DNA of 16,823 nt from an uncultured Aquincola sp. (lineage in GTDB: Bacteria; Pseudomonadota; Gammaproteobacteria; Burkholderiales; Burkholderiaceae): assembly GCA_937883885.1 (NCBI GenBank), contig CAKZXL010000211.1, positions 1 to 16,823 on the forward strand, written 5' to 3'. The notes under the pieces are model-generated. The model saw nothing but the letters and a program-made list of their open reading frames with translations. It had not been told where the DNA came from and made no database searches. Every line of letters begins with the position of its first letter. Position 1 is the first letter of the stretch. The position numbers were made by a program, and so were the translations under genes. Of the stretch, positions 1-7,047 are shown in pieces.

Positions 1-383
1 AGGGCGTGACGGTGAAGTACGCCATCCACCCGGTGGCCGGCCGCATGCCGGGCCACATGAACGTGCTGCTGGCCGAGGCCGAGGTGCCGTACGACCAGGT
101 CTTCGAGATGGAGGATATCAACGGCGAGTTCGGCCAGGCCGACGTGGCCATCATCCTGGGCGCCAACGACGTGGTGAACCCCGCCGCGCTGACCAAGGGC
201 AGCCCGATCTACGGCATGCCCATCCTGGAGGCCTACAAGGCCAAGACCGTGATCGTCAACAAGCGCTCGATGGCCGCGGGTTACGCCGGCCTGGACAACG
301 AGCTGTTCTACATGGACAAGACGATGATGGTCTTCGGCGACGCCAAGAAGGTGGTGGAGGAGATGGTCAAGGCGGTGGAGTGA
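1..383 (+). CDS. pntB: NAD(P) transhydrogenase subunit beta, C-terminal part (5' truncated by window)
   Basis: Partial gene: the frame is open at the left edge and stops with TGA at 381-383, leaving about 127 residues. They match the NADP(H)-binding domain III of PntB, the inner-membrane proton-translocating transhydrogenase subunit that exchanges hydride between NAD(H) and NADP(H). Visible landmarks are the [20 protein letters not shown] segment near the left edge, the acidic VFEMEDIN segment, the [12 protein letters not shown] segment and the late [17 protein letters not shown] segment, all typical of domain III. The full protein is usually about 460 residues, so the membrane domain and the pntA genes should lie to the left. 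No oriented terminator with a U-tract is visible after the stop. The family call is very secure; only the start is unknown. Confidence 0.96.
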   Translation, partial: GVTVKYAIHPVAGRMPGHMNVLLAEAEVPYDQVFEMEDINGEFGQADVAIILGANDVVNPAALTKGSPIYGMPILEAYKAKTVIVNKRSMAAGYAGLDNELFYMDKTMMVFGDAKKVVEEMVKAVE

Positions 384-388
384 GGGGC

Positions 389-416
389 TTCACACCACGG
401 ACCAAAGCGCTATCGA
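389..416 (+). promoter_or_regulatory. candidate sigma70 promoter for fadD
   Basis: TTCACA at 389-394 matches the -35 consensus at five of six positions. After a 16-bp spacer, TATCGA at 411-416 keeps the TAT of a -10 element. It lies in the 96-bp gap between pntB and fadD and would give a 5' leader of about 55 nt. The -10 is weak, so this is only a plausible site. Confidence 0.3.
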
Positions 417-479
417 ATCCCCTGATGCTGCACCGCGGGAGGCTCCGTCAGAATCGCCCCTTCGTTTTGGAGCCCCCCG

Positions 480-2171
480 ATGCAGAAAACCTGGCTGAAG
501 CAATATCCCGCCGGCGTTCCCCCCGAGGTCAAGTTCGACTTGTATCCCTCGCTGGTGGCGCTGATGGAGGAGAGCTTCCGCAAGTACCGCGACCTGCCGG
601 CCTATGTGTTCATGGGCCGCAGCTACCGCTTCGGCCAGGTGGACGACGCCTCGCGGGCCTTTGCCGCCTACCTGCAGTCGTTGGGTCTGGAGCGTGGCGA
701 CCGCGTGGCGGTGATGATGCCCAACGTGCCGCAGTACCCGGTGGCGGTGGCCGGCATCCTGCGGGCGGGCTTCGTGGTGGTCAACGTCAACCCGCTGTAC
801 ACCCCGCGCGAGCTGGAGCACCAGCTCAAGGACGCCGGCGCCAAGGTGCTGGTCATCCTGGAAAACTTCGCGCATGTGTACCAGCAGGTGGCGCATGCGG
901 TGCCGGTGCGGCACGTGGTCACGGCCGCCATGGGCGACATGCTGGGCCTGGTCAAGGGCGCGCTGGTGAACTACGTGGTGCGCCAGGTCAAGAAGATGGT
1001 GCCACCCTTCGAGCTGCCCACCGCGGTGCGCTTTGGTGAGGCGCTGGCCATCGGCCGCCGCAAGGCCTACACCGCGCCGGCGCTGGGCCCGGACGACATC
1101 GCAGTGCTGCAGTACACCGGCGGCACCACCGGTGTCAGCAAGGGCGCGGTGCTGCTGCATCGCAACCTGGTGGCCAACGTGCTGCAGTGCGAGGCCTGGT
1201 ACCAGCCGGCGCTCAAGAAGATTCCGCCGGGCGAGCAGATCGTCACCGTGTGCGCGCTGCCGCTCTATCACATCTTCGGCTTCAACACGAACATGATGCT
1301 GTCCATGCGCATGGGCGGCTGCAACCTGCTGATTCCCAATCCGCGCGATCTGCCGGCGGTGCTCAAGGAACTGGCCAAGCACCGATTCCACAGCTTTCCG
1401 GCGGTCAACACGCTGTTCAATGCGCTGGCCAACCACCCCGACTTTCACACCGTCGACTGGAGCCACCTGAAGATCTCGGTGGGCGGCGGCATGGCGGTGC
1501 AAAGCGCCACCGCCAGGCTGTGGCTCGAGAAAACGGGCTGCCCGATCGTCGAAGGTTATGGCCTGTCAGAGACCTCGCCGGTGGCCGCGTGCAACCCGGT
1601 GGACAGCCACCAGTTCACCGGCACGATCGGCCTGCCGCTGCCCAACACCGACTTTGCGCTGCTGGACGATGAAGGCCAGCCCGTGCCGCCCGGCGCTGCC
1701 GGCGAGATCGCGATCCGCGGCCCGCAGGTCATGGCCGGCTACTGGCAGCGGCCCGATGAAACCGCCAAGGTGATGACGGCCGACGGCTTCTTCCGCACCG
1801 GCGACGTGGGCGTGCTGGAAGAAAGCGGCTTCTTCAAGATCGTCGACCGCAAGAAGGACATGATCCTGGTCAGCGGCTTCAACGTGTACCCCAACGAGGT
1901 GGAAGACGTGCTCACCCAGCTCGACGGCGTGCTCGAGTGCGCCGCCGTGGGCGTGCCCGACGACAAGGCCGGCGAGGCGGTGAAGGTGGTCATCGTCAAG
2001 AAGAACCCCGCGCTGACCGAGCACGACGTGCGCGCCTTCTGCGAAGCCAACCTCACCGGCTACAAGCGGCCGCGGGTGGTGGAGTTCCGCACCGAGCTGC
2101 CCAAGACGCCGGTGGGCAAGGTGCTGCGCCGCGAGCTGCGCGACAAGCCGCCCGCCGCGACGGCGCACTGA
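480..2171 (+). CDS. fadD: long-chain-fatty-acid--CoA ligase FadD
   Basis: A 563-residue adenylate-forming enzyme that activates fatty acids to acyl-CoA with ATP and CoA, feeding beta-oxidation and lipid remodelling; it acts at the cytoplasmic face of the inner membrane. The ANL-superfamily motifs appear in order: the P-loop YTGGTTGVSKG (about residues 212-222), VEGYGLSETSP (357-367), the RTGD aspartate motif (439-442), the hinge and substrate segment DRKKDMILVSGFNVYPNEVE (456-475), and the C-terminal PKTPVGKVLRREL segment with catalytic Lys547. The length is normal for FadD. The ATG at 480 has GGAG at 469-472 with a 7-nt spacer, and the LKQYP...YPSL N-terminus is typical of FadD. mtnN starts 10 bp after the stop, suggesting co-transcription. 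The exact chain-length preference cannot be read from the sequence. Confidence 0.95.
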   Translation: MQKTWLKQYPAGVPPEVKFDLYPSLVALMEESFRKYRDLPAYVFMGRSYRFGQVDDASRAFAAYLQSLGLERGDRVAVMMPNVPQYPVAVAGILRAGFVVVNVNPLYTPRELEHQLKDAGAKVLVILENFAHVYQQVAHAVPVRHVVTAAMGDMLGLVKGALVNYVVRQVKKMVPPFELPTAVRFGEALAIGRRKAYTAPALGPDDIAVLQYTGGTTGVSKGAVLLHRNLVANVLQCEAWYQPALKKIPPGEQIVTVCALPLYHIFGFNTNMMLSMRMGGCNLLIPNPRDLPAVLKELAKHRFHSFPAVNTLFNALANHPDFHTVDWSHLKISVGGGMAVQSATARLWLEKTGCPIVEGYGLSETSPVAACNPVDSHQFTGTIGLPLPNTDFALLDDEGQPVPPGAAGEIAIRGPQVMAGYWQRPDETAKVMTADGFFRTGDVGVLEESGFFKIVDRKKDMILVSGFNVYPNEVEDVLTQLDGVLECAAVGVPDDKAGEAVKVVIVKKNPALTEHDVRAFCEANLTGYKRPRVVEFRTELPKTPVGKVLRRELRDKPPAATAH

Positions 2172-2181
2172 GCGGCAGGCG

Positions 2182-2919
2182 TTGGCCCCCATCGCCATCG
2201 TCAGCGCGCTGCACGACGAGTTGCGCGCCATCGACGCCTTGCTGCAGGCGCGCAGCCTGCAACGGCGCGCCGGCCGCGACTTCCACCTTGGGCGGCTGCA
2301 GGGACACGAGGTGCTGCTGGTGCTCAGCGGCATCGGCAAGGTGGCCGCGGCCACCACCGCCACGCTGGCGCTGGAGGTGTTGGGGGCCCGCGCGCTGCTG
2401 TTCACCGGTGTCGCCGGTGGCCTGGCGGACCACGCGCAGGTGGGCGACGTGGTGGTGGCGCGCGAGCTGCTGCAGCACGACATGGATGCCTCGCCCCTGT
2501 TCCAGCGCTACGAGGTGCCGCTGACCGGCCGCAGCCGCTTTGCCGCCGACCCCTTGCTGGCCGATGCCCTGGTGGCCGCGGCCGGCGAGGTGCTGTCGCA
2601 GCCGCATCCGGCGCTGCAGCGCTTCGGCATCGGCCGCGTGCGTTGTCACCAGGGCCTGGTGATCAGCGGCGACCGCTTCGTCAGCACCTCGGCTGAAAGC
2701 GCTGCGCTGCGCGCCGCCCTGCCCGAGGCGCTGGCGGTGGAGATGGAAGGCGCTGCCGTGGCCCAGGTGTGCCACGACAGCGGCCGGCCCTTCGGCGTGC
2801 TGCGCACGCTGTCCGACCGCGCCGACGATGCGGCGCACGTCGACTTTCCGCGCTTCACCGCCGAAGTGGCGGCCGAGTTCTCGCGCGACATCGTCTGCGC
2901 CGCGCTGCTGCGTCTTTGA
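2182..2919 (+). CDS. mtnN: 5'-methylthioadenosine/S-adenosylhomocysteine nucleosidase
   Basis: A 245-residue cytosolic nucleosidase (MTAN/Pfs) that hydrolyses methylthioadenosine and S-adenosylhomocysteine, clearing inhibitory by-products of SAM use and feeding methionine recycling. Expected active-site elements are present: Glu13 in the N-terminal SALHDE segment (E. coli Glu12), SGIGKVAA (49-56), the FTGVAGGL ribose/purine loop (74-81), the SGDRF motif (162-166), VEMEGAA with Met188 and Glu189 (186-192), and the catalytic Asp212 in LSDRADD. Start choice: TTG at 2182 is the only start codon that keeps the conserved beta-strand preceding Glu13, although the ribosome binding site is weak. It lies 10 bp downstream of fadD and is probably in that operon. 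About 190 bp of regulatory DNA follows. Confidence 0.93.
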   Translation: MAPIAIVSALHDELRAIDALLQARSLQRRAGRDFHLGRLQGHEVLLVLSGIGKVAAATTATLALEVLGARALLFTGVAGGLADHAQVGDVVVARELLQHDMDASPLFQRYEVPLTGRSRFAADPLLADALVAAAGEVLSQPHPALQRFGIGRVRCHQGLVISGDRFVSTSAESAALRAALPEALAVEMEGAAVAQVCHDSGRPFGVLRTLSDRADDAAHVDFPRFTAEVAAEFSRDIVCAALLRL

Positions 2920-2973
2920 CGTTCCCTGTCTAAGCACGGCCCCCGGGCCGCCAACGCGTCACGTCGCCATGCA

Positions 2974-2994
2974 ACGCGCGTTACTAACGCGCGT
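2974..2994. promoter_or_regulatory. perfect 21-bp dyad (operator candidate) upstream of the tonB operon
   Basis: ACGCGCGTTA at 2974-2983 and TAACGCGCGT at 2985-2994 are exact reverse complements around a single C at 2984. The same block can be read as two tandem AACGCGCGT copies 13 bp apart (2973 and 2986); the first, AACGCGCGTT, is itself a palindrome with a central CG. No U-tract follows on either strand, so it is not a convincing intrinsic terminator. It lies 115 bp upstream of the leader ORF of tonB. The shape suits a dimeric repressor site; the regulator is unknown. Confidence 0.5.
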
Positions 2995-3043
2995 CAGGGA
3001 ATGTCTGAATCGCGCGATAACGCATCAATCACAAAAATGATCT

Positions 3044-3049
3044 TTGACT
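3044..3049 (+). promoter_or_regulatory. possible -35 element in front of the tonB operon
   Basis: TTGACT matches TTGACA at five of six positions and sits in the only AT-rich stretch of the gap (about 3018-3060). No good -10 lies 16-18 bp downstream (TTCGCT at 17 bp is poor), so any promoter here would need an activator or another sigma factor. Confidence 0.2.
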
Positions 3050-3108
3050 AATGCGCAATTCGCTTGTTCGCTGACTTGTAACGACGTCCCGTTCAGGAGA
3101 CCCGAACG

Positions 3109-3180
3109 ATGTCCTCCATTCATCCATGCCACGCGTGCGCGCCCTCGGGCGTCTGCAGGACCGACGGGGTGGTGCTGTGA
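3109..3180 (+). CDS. small Cys/His-containing leader peptide coupled to tonB
   Basis: A 23-codon ORF in a frame different from tonB. It has the best ribosome binding site of the region, AGGAGA at 3095-3100, with an 8-nt spacer to ATG 3109. It ends with TGA at 3178-3180, overlapping the GTG start of tonB (3177-3179) in a GTGA arrangement typical of translational coupling. The peptide starts MSSIHPCHACAPSGVC, so it has Cys7-His8-Ala9-Cys10 (CxxC), a third Cys at 16 and His at 5 and 8, a layout that could bind a metal ion. tonB has only a mediocre GGGGTGG of its own. I infer that ribosomes loading here deliver translation to tonB. No protein family is recognised, and a chance ORF cannot be ruled out from one sequence. 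Confidence 0.5.
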   Translation: MSSIHPCHACAPSGVCRTDGVVL

Positions 3181-3848
3181 GTTTCGTGAAGCCCCAGAGC
3201 AACAGCCACTGGCGCAGCGCGGGCCTGGCCGTGGCGGTGCTGTTCCATGTGGCGCTGGTCTGGGCGCTGGCCAACGGTCTGGGCCAGCAACTCGCCAAGG
3301 TGGTGAGCGAGCCGCTTGAAACCGTGCTGGTCGAAGAGGTCAAGCCGCCTCCGCCGCCGCCCAAGGTCATCGAGCTGCCGCCGCCGCCCAAGTTCACGCC
3401 CCCGCCGCCTGCGTACGTGCCGCCGCCTGAAGTGCAGGTGCAGGCGCCGCCCACGCACGAACCCACCATTGCCGCGGTGGCGGCGGAGTCTCCGCCACCG
3501 GCAGAGCCGGTGCGCAGTGCGCCGCCTGCACCTGCAGCAGCACCGCCGGCACCGCCTCCCGCCGCGCCTGCGCCGCCTGTGTCGGCCTCGGTGGTGTGCG
3601 CGAACTATGCGCAAGTCATGGGCGACGCCGGATTTCCGCGCGAAGCCACGCGCCTGGGTCTGGAGGAAGGCAGTGCCGTCATCCAGTTCACGCTGGTCGC
3701 CAGCGGCGACATCCGGGACATCAAGGCCGTCAGCGCTTCGCACCCGATCTTCGCCAAGGCCAGCATGCGCATCGTCGGTGAATACAAGTGCAAGGGCACG
3801 GGTCGTGACGTCACGGTCCAGGTGCCGTTTTCCTACCGATCGAGCTGA
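3177..3848 (+). CDS. tonB: TonB energy-transducing protein
   Basis: A 223-residue TonB-family protein, read from GTG 3177. TonB carries proton-motive-force energy from ExbB/ExbD to outer-membrane receptors. Features in order: a short cytoplasmic N-terminus, one membrane segment (about residues 16-33, AGLAVAVLFHVALVWALA), a long proline-rich linker (about 50-135, including a PPPPPP run), and a C-terminal domain of about 80 residues ending in VPFSYRSS. Two cysteines (141 and 205) bracket that domain and could form a periplasmic disulphide. The GTG start is preferred because it overlaps the leader ORF stop and places the membrane helix correctly. An in-frame ATG at 3126 would add 17 Arg-rich residues and has no ribosome binding site. 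exbB follows after 62 bp. TonB could serve only the local receptor or several. Confidence 0.88.
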   Translation: MSFVKPQSNSHWRSAGLAVAVLFHVALVWALANGLGQQLAKVVSEPLETVLVEEVKPPPPPPKVIELPPPPKFTPPPPAYVPPPEVQVQAPPTHEPTIAAVAAESPPPAEPVRSAPPAPAAAPPAPPPAAPAPPVSASVVCANYAQVMGDAGFPREATRLGLEEGSAVIQFTLVASGDIRDIKAVSASHPIFAKASMRIVGEYKCKGTGRDVTVQVPFSYRSS

Positions 3849-3910
3849 GTCGGGGCCCGCCGGGCACCGTTCTGCCACCACTTCTCCCACCCACTCCGAG
3901 GGCCAAAAAC

Positions 3911-4729
3911 ATGGAACTCCTGCGCGCGCTTCGGCGCATCCCCGCCATCCTTTCGCTGGCTGCCGGCCTGGCGTTTGCCGGCTTCGGCCCGGCAGCCCTG
4001 GCTGCAGACGACACGGCCAAGGCGGCCACGGCCACCGCCGAGCCTGCCGCTGCTGTCGTCGACAACCCGTACGGGCTGCAAGCCATCGTCTCGCACGGCG
4101 ACCTGGTGTCCAAGGGCGTCCTGGGCATCCTGATGGTGATGTCACTGGGTACCTGGTACCTGATCGTCACCAAGATGCTGGAGCAGCGCCGTCTGCTGCG
4201 GGAGGCCCCATCGGTCGGGGCTGGCGCGCCGTTCTGGTCGGCCGCCGACCTTCGGCAGGGCACGGCTTCGCTCAGCGAGGAGGGGGCCTTCCGATTCGTG
4301 GCCGACACCGCCTTCGATGCCAGCCGGGCGCATGAGGGCATCCTCGCCAGTGTGGACCGCGGGTCCTGGATCTCGACCGCCGTCGATGAGGCCGGCGAGG
4401 AAGTGGAACACCGGCTGCAGCAGGGCCTGGCCTTCCTGGCCACCGTGGGCTCGACCTCCCCATTCATCGGACTGTTCGGCACGGTCTGGGGCATTCTGAA
4501 CGCGCTCACGGCCATCGGCGTGGCGGGTCAGGCCTCCATCGACAAGGTGGCCGGGCCGGTGGGTGAGGCGTTGATCATGACTGCCATCGGCCTGGCCGTG
4601 GCCGTGCCTGCCGTGCTGGGCTACAACTGGCTGGTCGGTCGCAACACCAGCGCGCTGCACCAGGTGCACACCTTCGGCGCCCGTCTGCGCACCGCGTTGC
4701 TGGCGGCGCCTGCGCCCACGCGCGCCTGA
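3911..4729 (+). CDS. exbB: ExbB/TolQ/MotA-family proton channel protein
   Basis: A 272-residue ExbB, the pentameric scaffold of the TonB energiser in the inner membrane. An N-terminal signal-like segment with ALA at residues 29-31 and an Ala-rich spacer precede the core, as in long-form ExbB proteins. Membrane segments are predicted at about 66-88, 172-200 and 214-242. The second and third carry the family signatures: LATVGSTSPFIGLFGTVWGI (176-195) and AGPVGEALIMTAIGLAVAVP (214-233). The stretch at about 90-170 is the cytoplasmic loop. ATG 3911 has GAGGG at 3898-3902 with an 8-nt spacer. exbD follows after 10 bp, with its ribosome binding site overlapping the exbB stop. TolQ and MotA are unlikely given the tonB-exbB-exbD order. 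Confidence 0.95.
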   Translation: MELLRALRRIPAILSLAAGLAFAGFGPAALAADDTAKAATATAEPAAAVVDNPYGLQAIVSHGDLVSKGVLGILMVMSLGTWYLIVTKMLEQRRLLREAPSVGAGAPFWSAADLRQGTASLSEEGAFRFVADTAFDASRAHEGILASVDRGSWISTAVDEAGEEVEHRLQQGLAFLATVGSTSPFIGLFGTVWGILNALTAIGVAGQASIDKVAGPVGEALIMTAIGLAVAVPAVLGYNWLVGRNTSALHQVHTFGARLRTALLAAPAPTRA

Positions 4730-4739
4730 GGGGCCGACC

Positions 4740-5168
4740 ATGGGCATGAGCGTGGGCGGCGGCGCCGCCGCAGGCAAGCGGGTCAACTCGGAGATCAACA
4801 CCACGCCGCTGGTCGACGTGATGCTGGTCCTGCTGATCATCTTCCTGATCACGATTCCCGTCGCGGTGACCTCCATCAAGGTCAAGTTGCCCAGCGAGGT
4901 CAACCAACCGCGCACCAGCAAGCCGGAGAACATCGTCGTGTCCATCGACCGCGACGGCGAGATCTATTGGAACGACTTGCACCTGCCGAACACGGCGGCC
5001 TTCTTTGACCGCATCAAGCAGGAGTCGGTGAAGCTGCCCCAGCCCGAACTCCACATCCGCGGCGACGGCGCCAGCCGCTATGAAGCCGTGGGACGCGTGG
5101 TGTTCGCCGCCCAGCGCGCGGGCATGGCCAAGGTGTCCTTCATCACCGAGCCGCCTGCGCGGCCTTGA
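4740..5168 (+). CDS. exbD: ExbD biopolymer transport protein (first copy)
   Basis: A 142-residue ExbD, the proton-responsive partner of ExbB. The EINTTPLVDVMLVLLIIFLI segment spans residues 18-37 and holds the essential membrane aspartate at Asp26 (E. coli ExbD Asp25). A small periplasmic domain follows, with the usual VSIDRDGEIYWNDLHL strand pair and a C-terminal ELHIRGDGASRYEAVGRV segment. The start is ATG 4740, with GAGGGG at 4728-4733 overlapping the exbB stop; ATG 4746 is an in-frame alternative. A second exbD begins 10 bp downstream. Two adjacent exbD genes are known in other bacteria such as Xanthomonas, where the copies are not always interchangeable. Confidence 0.95.
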   Translation: MGMSVGGGAAAGKRVNSEINTTPLVDVMLVLLIIFLITIPVAVTSIKVKLPSEVNQPRTSKPENIVVSIDRDGEIYWNDLHLPNTAAFFDRIKQESVKLPQPELHIRGDGASRYEAVGRVVFAAQRAGMAKVSFITEPPARP

Positions 5169-5178
5169 GGAGTCAGCG

Positions 5179-5628
5179 ATGGCATGGAACACAGCCTCCG
5201 TGGGCGGCAGCACACGAAGAAGCCGAAAGGCACGCCCGCAGGCGATCGGCGAGATGAACACCACGCCGCTGATCGACGTGATGCTCGTCCTGCTGGTCAT
5301 GTTGATCATCACGATCCCGGTGCAACTGCATTCGGTTGACCTCAACCTGCCCACCGGCAAGGCGCCCGCCGCACCGGTGGAGCCGGAGGTCGTGCGACTG
5401 GACGTCGACTTCGACGGCACCGTGTACTGGAACGGTGAGGCCTTGCCCGACCGCGCTGCGCTGGAGTCGCACATGCGCGAAAAGGTGGCGCAGCCCGTGC
5501 AGCCGGACGTGCATCTGCGGCCACACAAGCTCGTGCGCTATGAGCGGGTGGCCGCGGTGATGGCCTCGGCCCAGCGGCTGGGGCTCAAGAAGATCGGAAT
5601 CGTCGGCAACGAGCAGTTCGCCCAATGA
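5179..5628 (+). CDS. exbD: ExbD biopolymer transport protein (second copy)
   Basis: A second, clearly diverged ExbD of 149 residues. It has the MNTTPLIDVMLVLLVMLIIT helix with membrane aspartate Asp33, then the VDLNLPTGKAP linker and the periplasmic LDVDFDGTVYWNGEALPDR and DVHLRPHKLVRYERV strands. Its basic N-terminus (RRSRKARPQ) is longer than in the first copy. ATG 5179 is chosen because GAGGAG at 5167-5172 lies 6 nt upstream; longer in-frame starts overlap the first exbD. Its stop TGA (5626-5628) overlaps an ATG at 5625, so it is probably coupled to the TPR gene. Both copies keep the catalytic Asp, so a mixed ExbB/ExbD1/ExbD2 complex is possible; that is inference. Confidence 0.94.
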   Translation: MAWNTASVGGSTRRSRKARPQAIGEMNTTPLIDVMLVLLVMLIITIPVQLHSVDLNLPTGKAPAAPVEPEVVRLDVDFDGTVYWNGEALPDRAALESHMREKVAQPVQPDVHLRPHKLVRYERVAAVMASAQRLGLKKIGIVGNEQFAQ

Positions 5629-5639
5629 AGGGAATCACC

Positions 5640-6854
5640 ATGCACATGCCCAGGCAGCTGGCCGCTGTGTTGTGCGGCCTGACCATGTCGATCGGATCGG
5701 CGCTGGCCCAATCGGCTCCGCCGGAGACCATGCGCGCGGAAGTGGGCAAGCCGCTGCAGGCCGCCCAGGATCTCCTGAGGGCCGGCAAGCCGCGGGAAGC
5801 GCTGTCCCGCGTGGCCGAGGCCGAGGCCGTCGGCAACCTGTCGGGTCACGAGCGCATGGTGATCGAGCGCATGCGCGCCGGGGCGGCGCTGGGCGCAGGC
5901 GACGACGCGACGGCGGCGCGATCATTCGAGGCCGTGCTGGCGTCCGGCAAGTTGGGAGCTGCCGAGACATTGCCTGTGCTGGAGTCCATGGCCGGCCTGG
6001 CCTACCGCCGCAAGGACTATCCGCAGGCCATCGCGCTGGCCGAGCGGTACTTGAAGGAAGGTGGACGCAGCGACAAGATGCGCGAGCTGAAGACGAGTGC
6101 GCACTACCTGTCCGGCGACTATGCAGGCGTGGTGCGCGACACACAGCAGCGTGTGCAGGCGATGGAGCAGGCCACCCCGGTGGTCGATGAGCCCACGTTG
6201 AGGCTGCTGGCGGCCAGTTACGGCAAGCTCGACGACCAGGCCGGCTACGTGGCCACGCTGGAAAAGCTCCTTGTCTATCACCCCAAGCAGGCCTACTGGA
6301 GCGATCGGCTGGCGCGCCTGCAAGGCGCAGCCGGCTTTCCCGATCGCCTGCGCCTGGACGTCTACCGCCTGCGGCGCGCGACAGACACCCTGGAGGACAC
6401 CGAGCAGTACGTCGAGATGGCGCAGCTGGCCCTGCAGGCGGGACTGCCGACGGAGGCCCTCAGGGTGGTGGAGGCAGGTTATGCCGCCGGCAAGCTGGGC
6501 TCGGGGCCGGAGGCGTCACGCCACCAGCGCCTGCGCGAGCTGGCAACCCGGCAGGCCGCCGAGGACGAGAAGGCGCTGCAGGTGGAGGAGGTCGGTCGCC
6601 AGGGCGATGCCCTCGTCAACACCGGCCATGCGCTGGTGTCGGCGGGCCGTCTCGACAAGGGCATCGCCCTGTTGGAGCACGGCCTGACCAAGGGCGGCCT
6701 GAAACGCCCGGACGAGGCGCGACTGCACCTCGGGCAGGCCTACCTGCAAAGCGGCAACAAGGCGCGCGCCATCGACAGCTTCAGGGCCGTACGCGGTGCC
6801 GACGAGGCGGTCGAGCTCGCCCGGCTGTGGGAAATCCACGCCCGCAAGCCCTGA
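5640..6854 (+). CDS. periplasmic TPR-repeat protein of the TonB operon
   Basis: About 404 residues from ATG 5640. A signal peptide (basic start, hydrophobic core LAAVLCGLTMSIG, cleavage likely after SALA before QSAPPE) predicts export to the periplasm. The rest is helical and Ala/Leu/Glu-rich with TPR-like helix pairs, clearest at the N-terminal LRAGKPREALSRVAEAEA stretch and the C-terminal ARLHLGQAYLQSGNKARAID. No catalytic motif is seen. Start choice: AAGGGAA at 5629-5635 sits well for ATG 5640, while ATG 5625 overlaps the exbD stop and would add five residues. TPR proteins encoded with TonB energisers are known in Vibrio, Shewanella and Xanthomonas-type systems, where they assist the complex. 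The same role here is inferred from position, between exbD and the receptor. Confidence 0.85.
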   Translation: MHMPRQLAAVLCGLTMSIGSALAQSAPPETMRAEVGKPLQAAQDLLRAGKPREALSRVAEAEAVGNLSGHERMVIERMRAGAALGAGDDATAARSFEAVLASGKLGAAETLPVLESMAGLAYRRKDYPQAIALAERYLKEGGRSDKMRELKTSAHYLSGDYAGVVRDTQQRVQAMEQATPVVDEPTLRLLAASYGKLDDQAGYVATLEKLLVYHPKQAYWSDRLARLQGAAGFPDRLRLDVYRLRRATDTLEDTEQYVEMAQLALQAGLPTEALRVVEAGYAAGKLGSGPEASRHQRLRELATRQAAEDEKALQVEEVGRQGDALVNTGHALVSAGRLDKGIALLEHGLTKGGLKRPDEARLHLGQAYLQSGNKARAIDSFRAVRGADEAVELARLWEIHARKP

Positions 6855-6904
6855 TACCACTGACCTGAACGACACGGCCCCTGCCTCGGGCCGGGCCGAG
6901 TGCT

Positions 6905-6934
6905 GCCCGCCCGCGCCGTGTGAGCGCGCCGGGC
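6905..6934 (+). other. strong GC stem-loop between TPR gene and receptor gene
   Basis: GCCCG (6905-6909) pairs with CGGGC (6930-6934) and CGCGC (6912-6916) with GCGCG (6924-6928). This gives a 10-bp stem with a small internal bulge and a 7-nt loop. No U-tract follows, so a Rho-independent terminator is not supported. It begins 50 bp after the TPR stop and could act as a processing or mRNA-stability structure inside the operon. Confidence 0.4.
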
Positions 6935-6957
6935 CTCAGTCAAACAAGCCCCCTGCC

Positions 6958-7027
6958 GTTTCCTTGTCGGGCCGGGGACCCGATGCCGTGCGCTGGAAAC
7001 GATGACGTGAACGAGGTCCCTCGGACC
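6958..7027 (+). promoter_or_regulatory. structured leader of the receptor gene
   Basis: Two further nested or adjacent inverted repeats precede the receptor ribosome binding site. GTTTCC (6958-6963) pairs with GGAAAC (6995-7000) and encloses TCGGG (6967-6971) with CCCGA (6979-6983). A hairpin GGTCC (7015-7019), loop CTC, GGACC (7023-7027) ends 8 nt before the GGAGG at 7036-7040. This leader could tune receptor expression apart from the energiser genes. The arms are short and GC-rich, so chance is possible. Confidence 0.3.
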
Positions 7028-7047
7028 CATGCCTTGGAGGAACAGCC

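Noticed and set aside
441..474. Inverted repeat GGCTCC/GGAGCC that could hide the fadD ribosome binding site
   Set aside because: Only 6-bp arms with a 22-nt loop in GC-rich DNA; chance is likely.
390..1502. 370-residue minus-strand open frame across fadD
   Set aside because: His/Gln/Arg-rich shadow of fadD with no family motif.
3001..3051. 16-codon ORF from ATG 3001 upstream of tonB
   Set aside because: The purine run directly abuts the ATG with no spacer, it does not couple to any gene, and it has no notable composition.
3849..3910. GC-rich hairpin-like bases after tonB as a terminator
   Set aside because: Short arms, no U-tract, and exbB follows closely with a good ribosome binding site.
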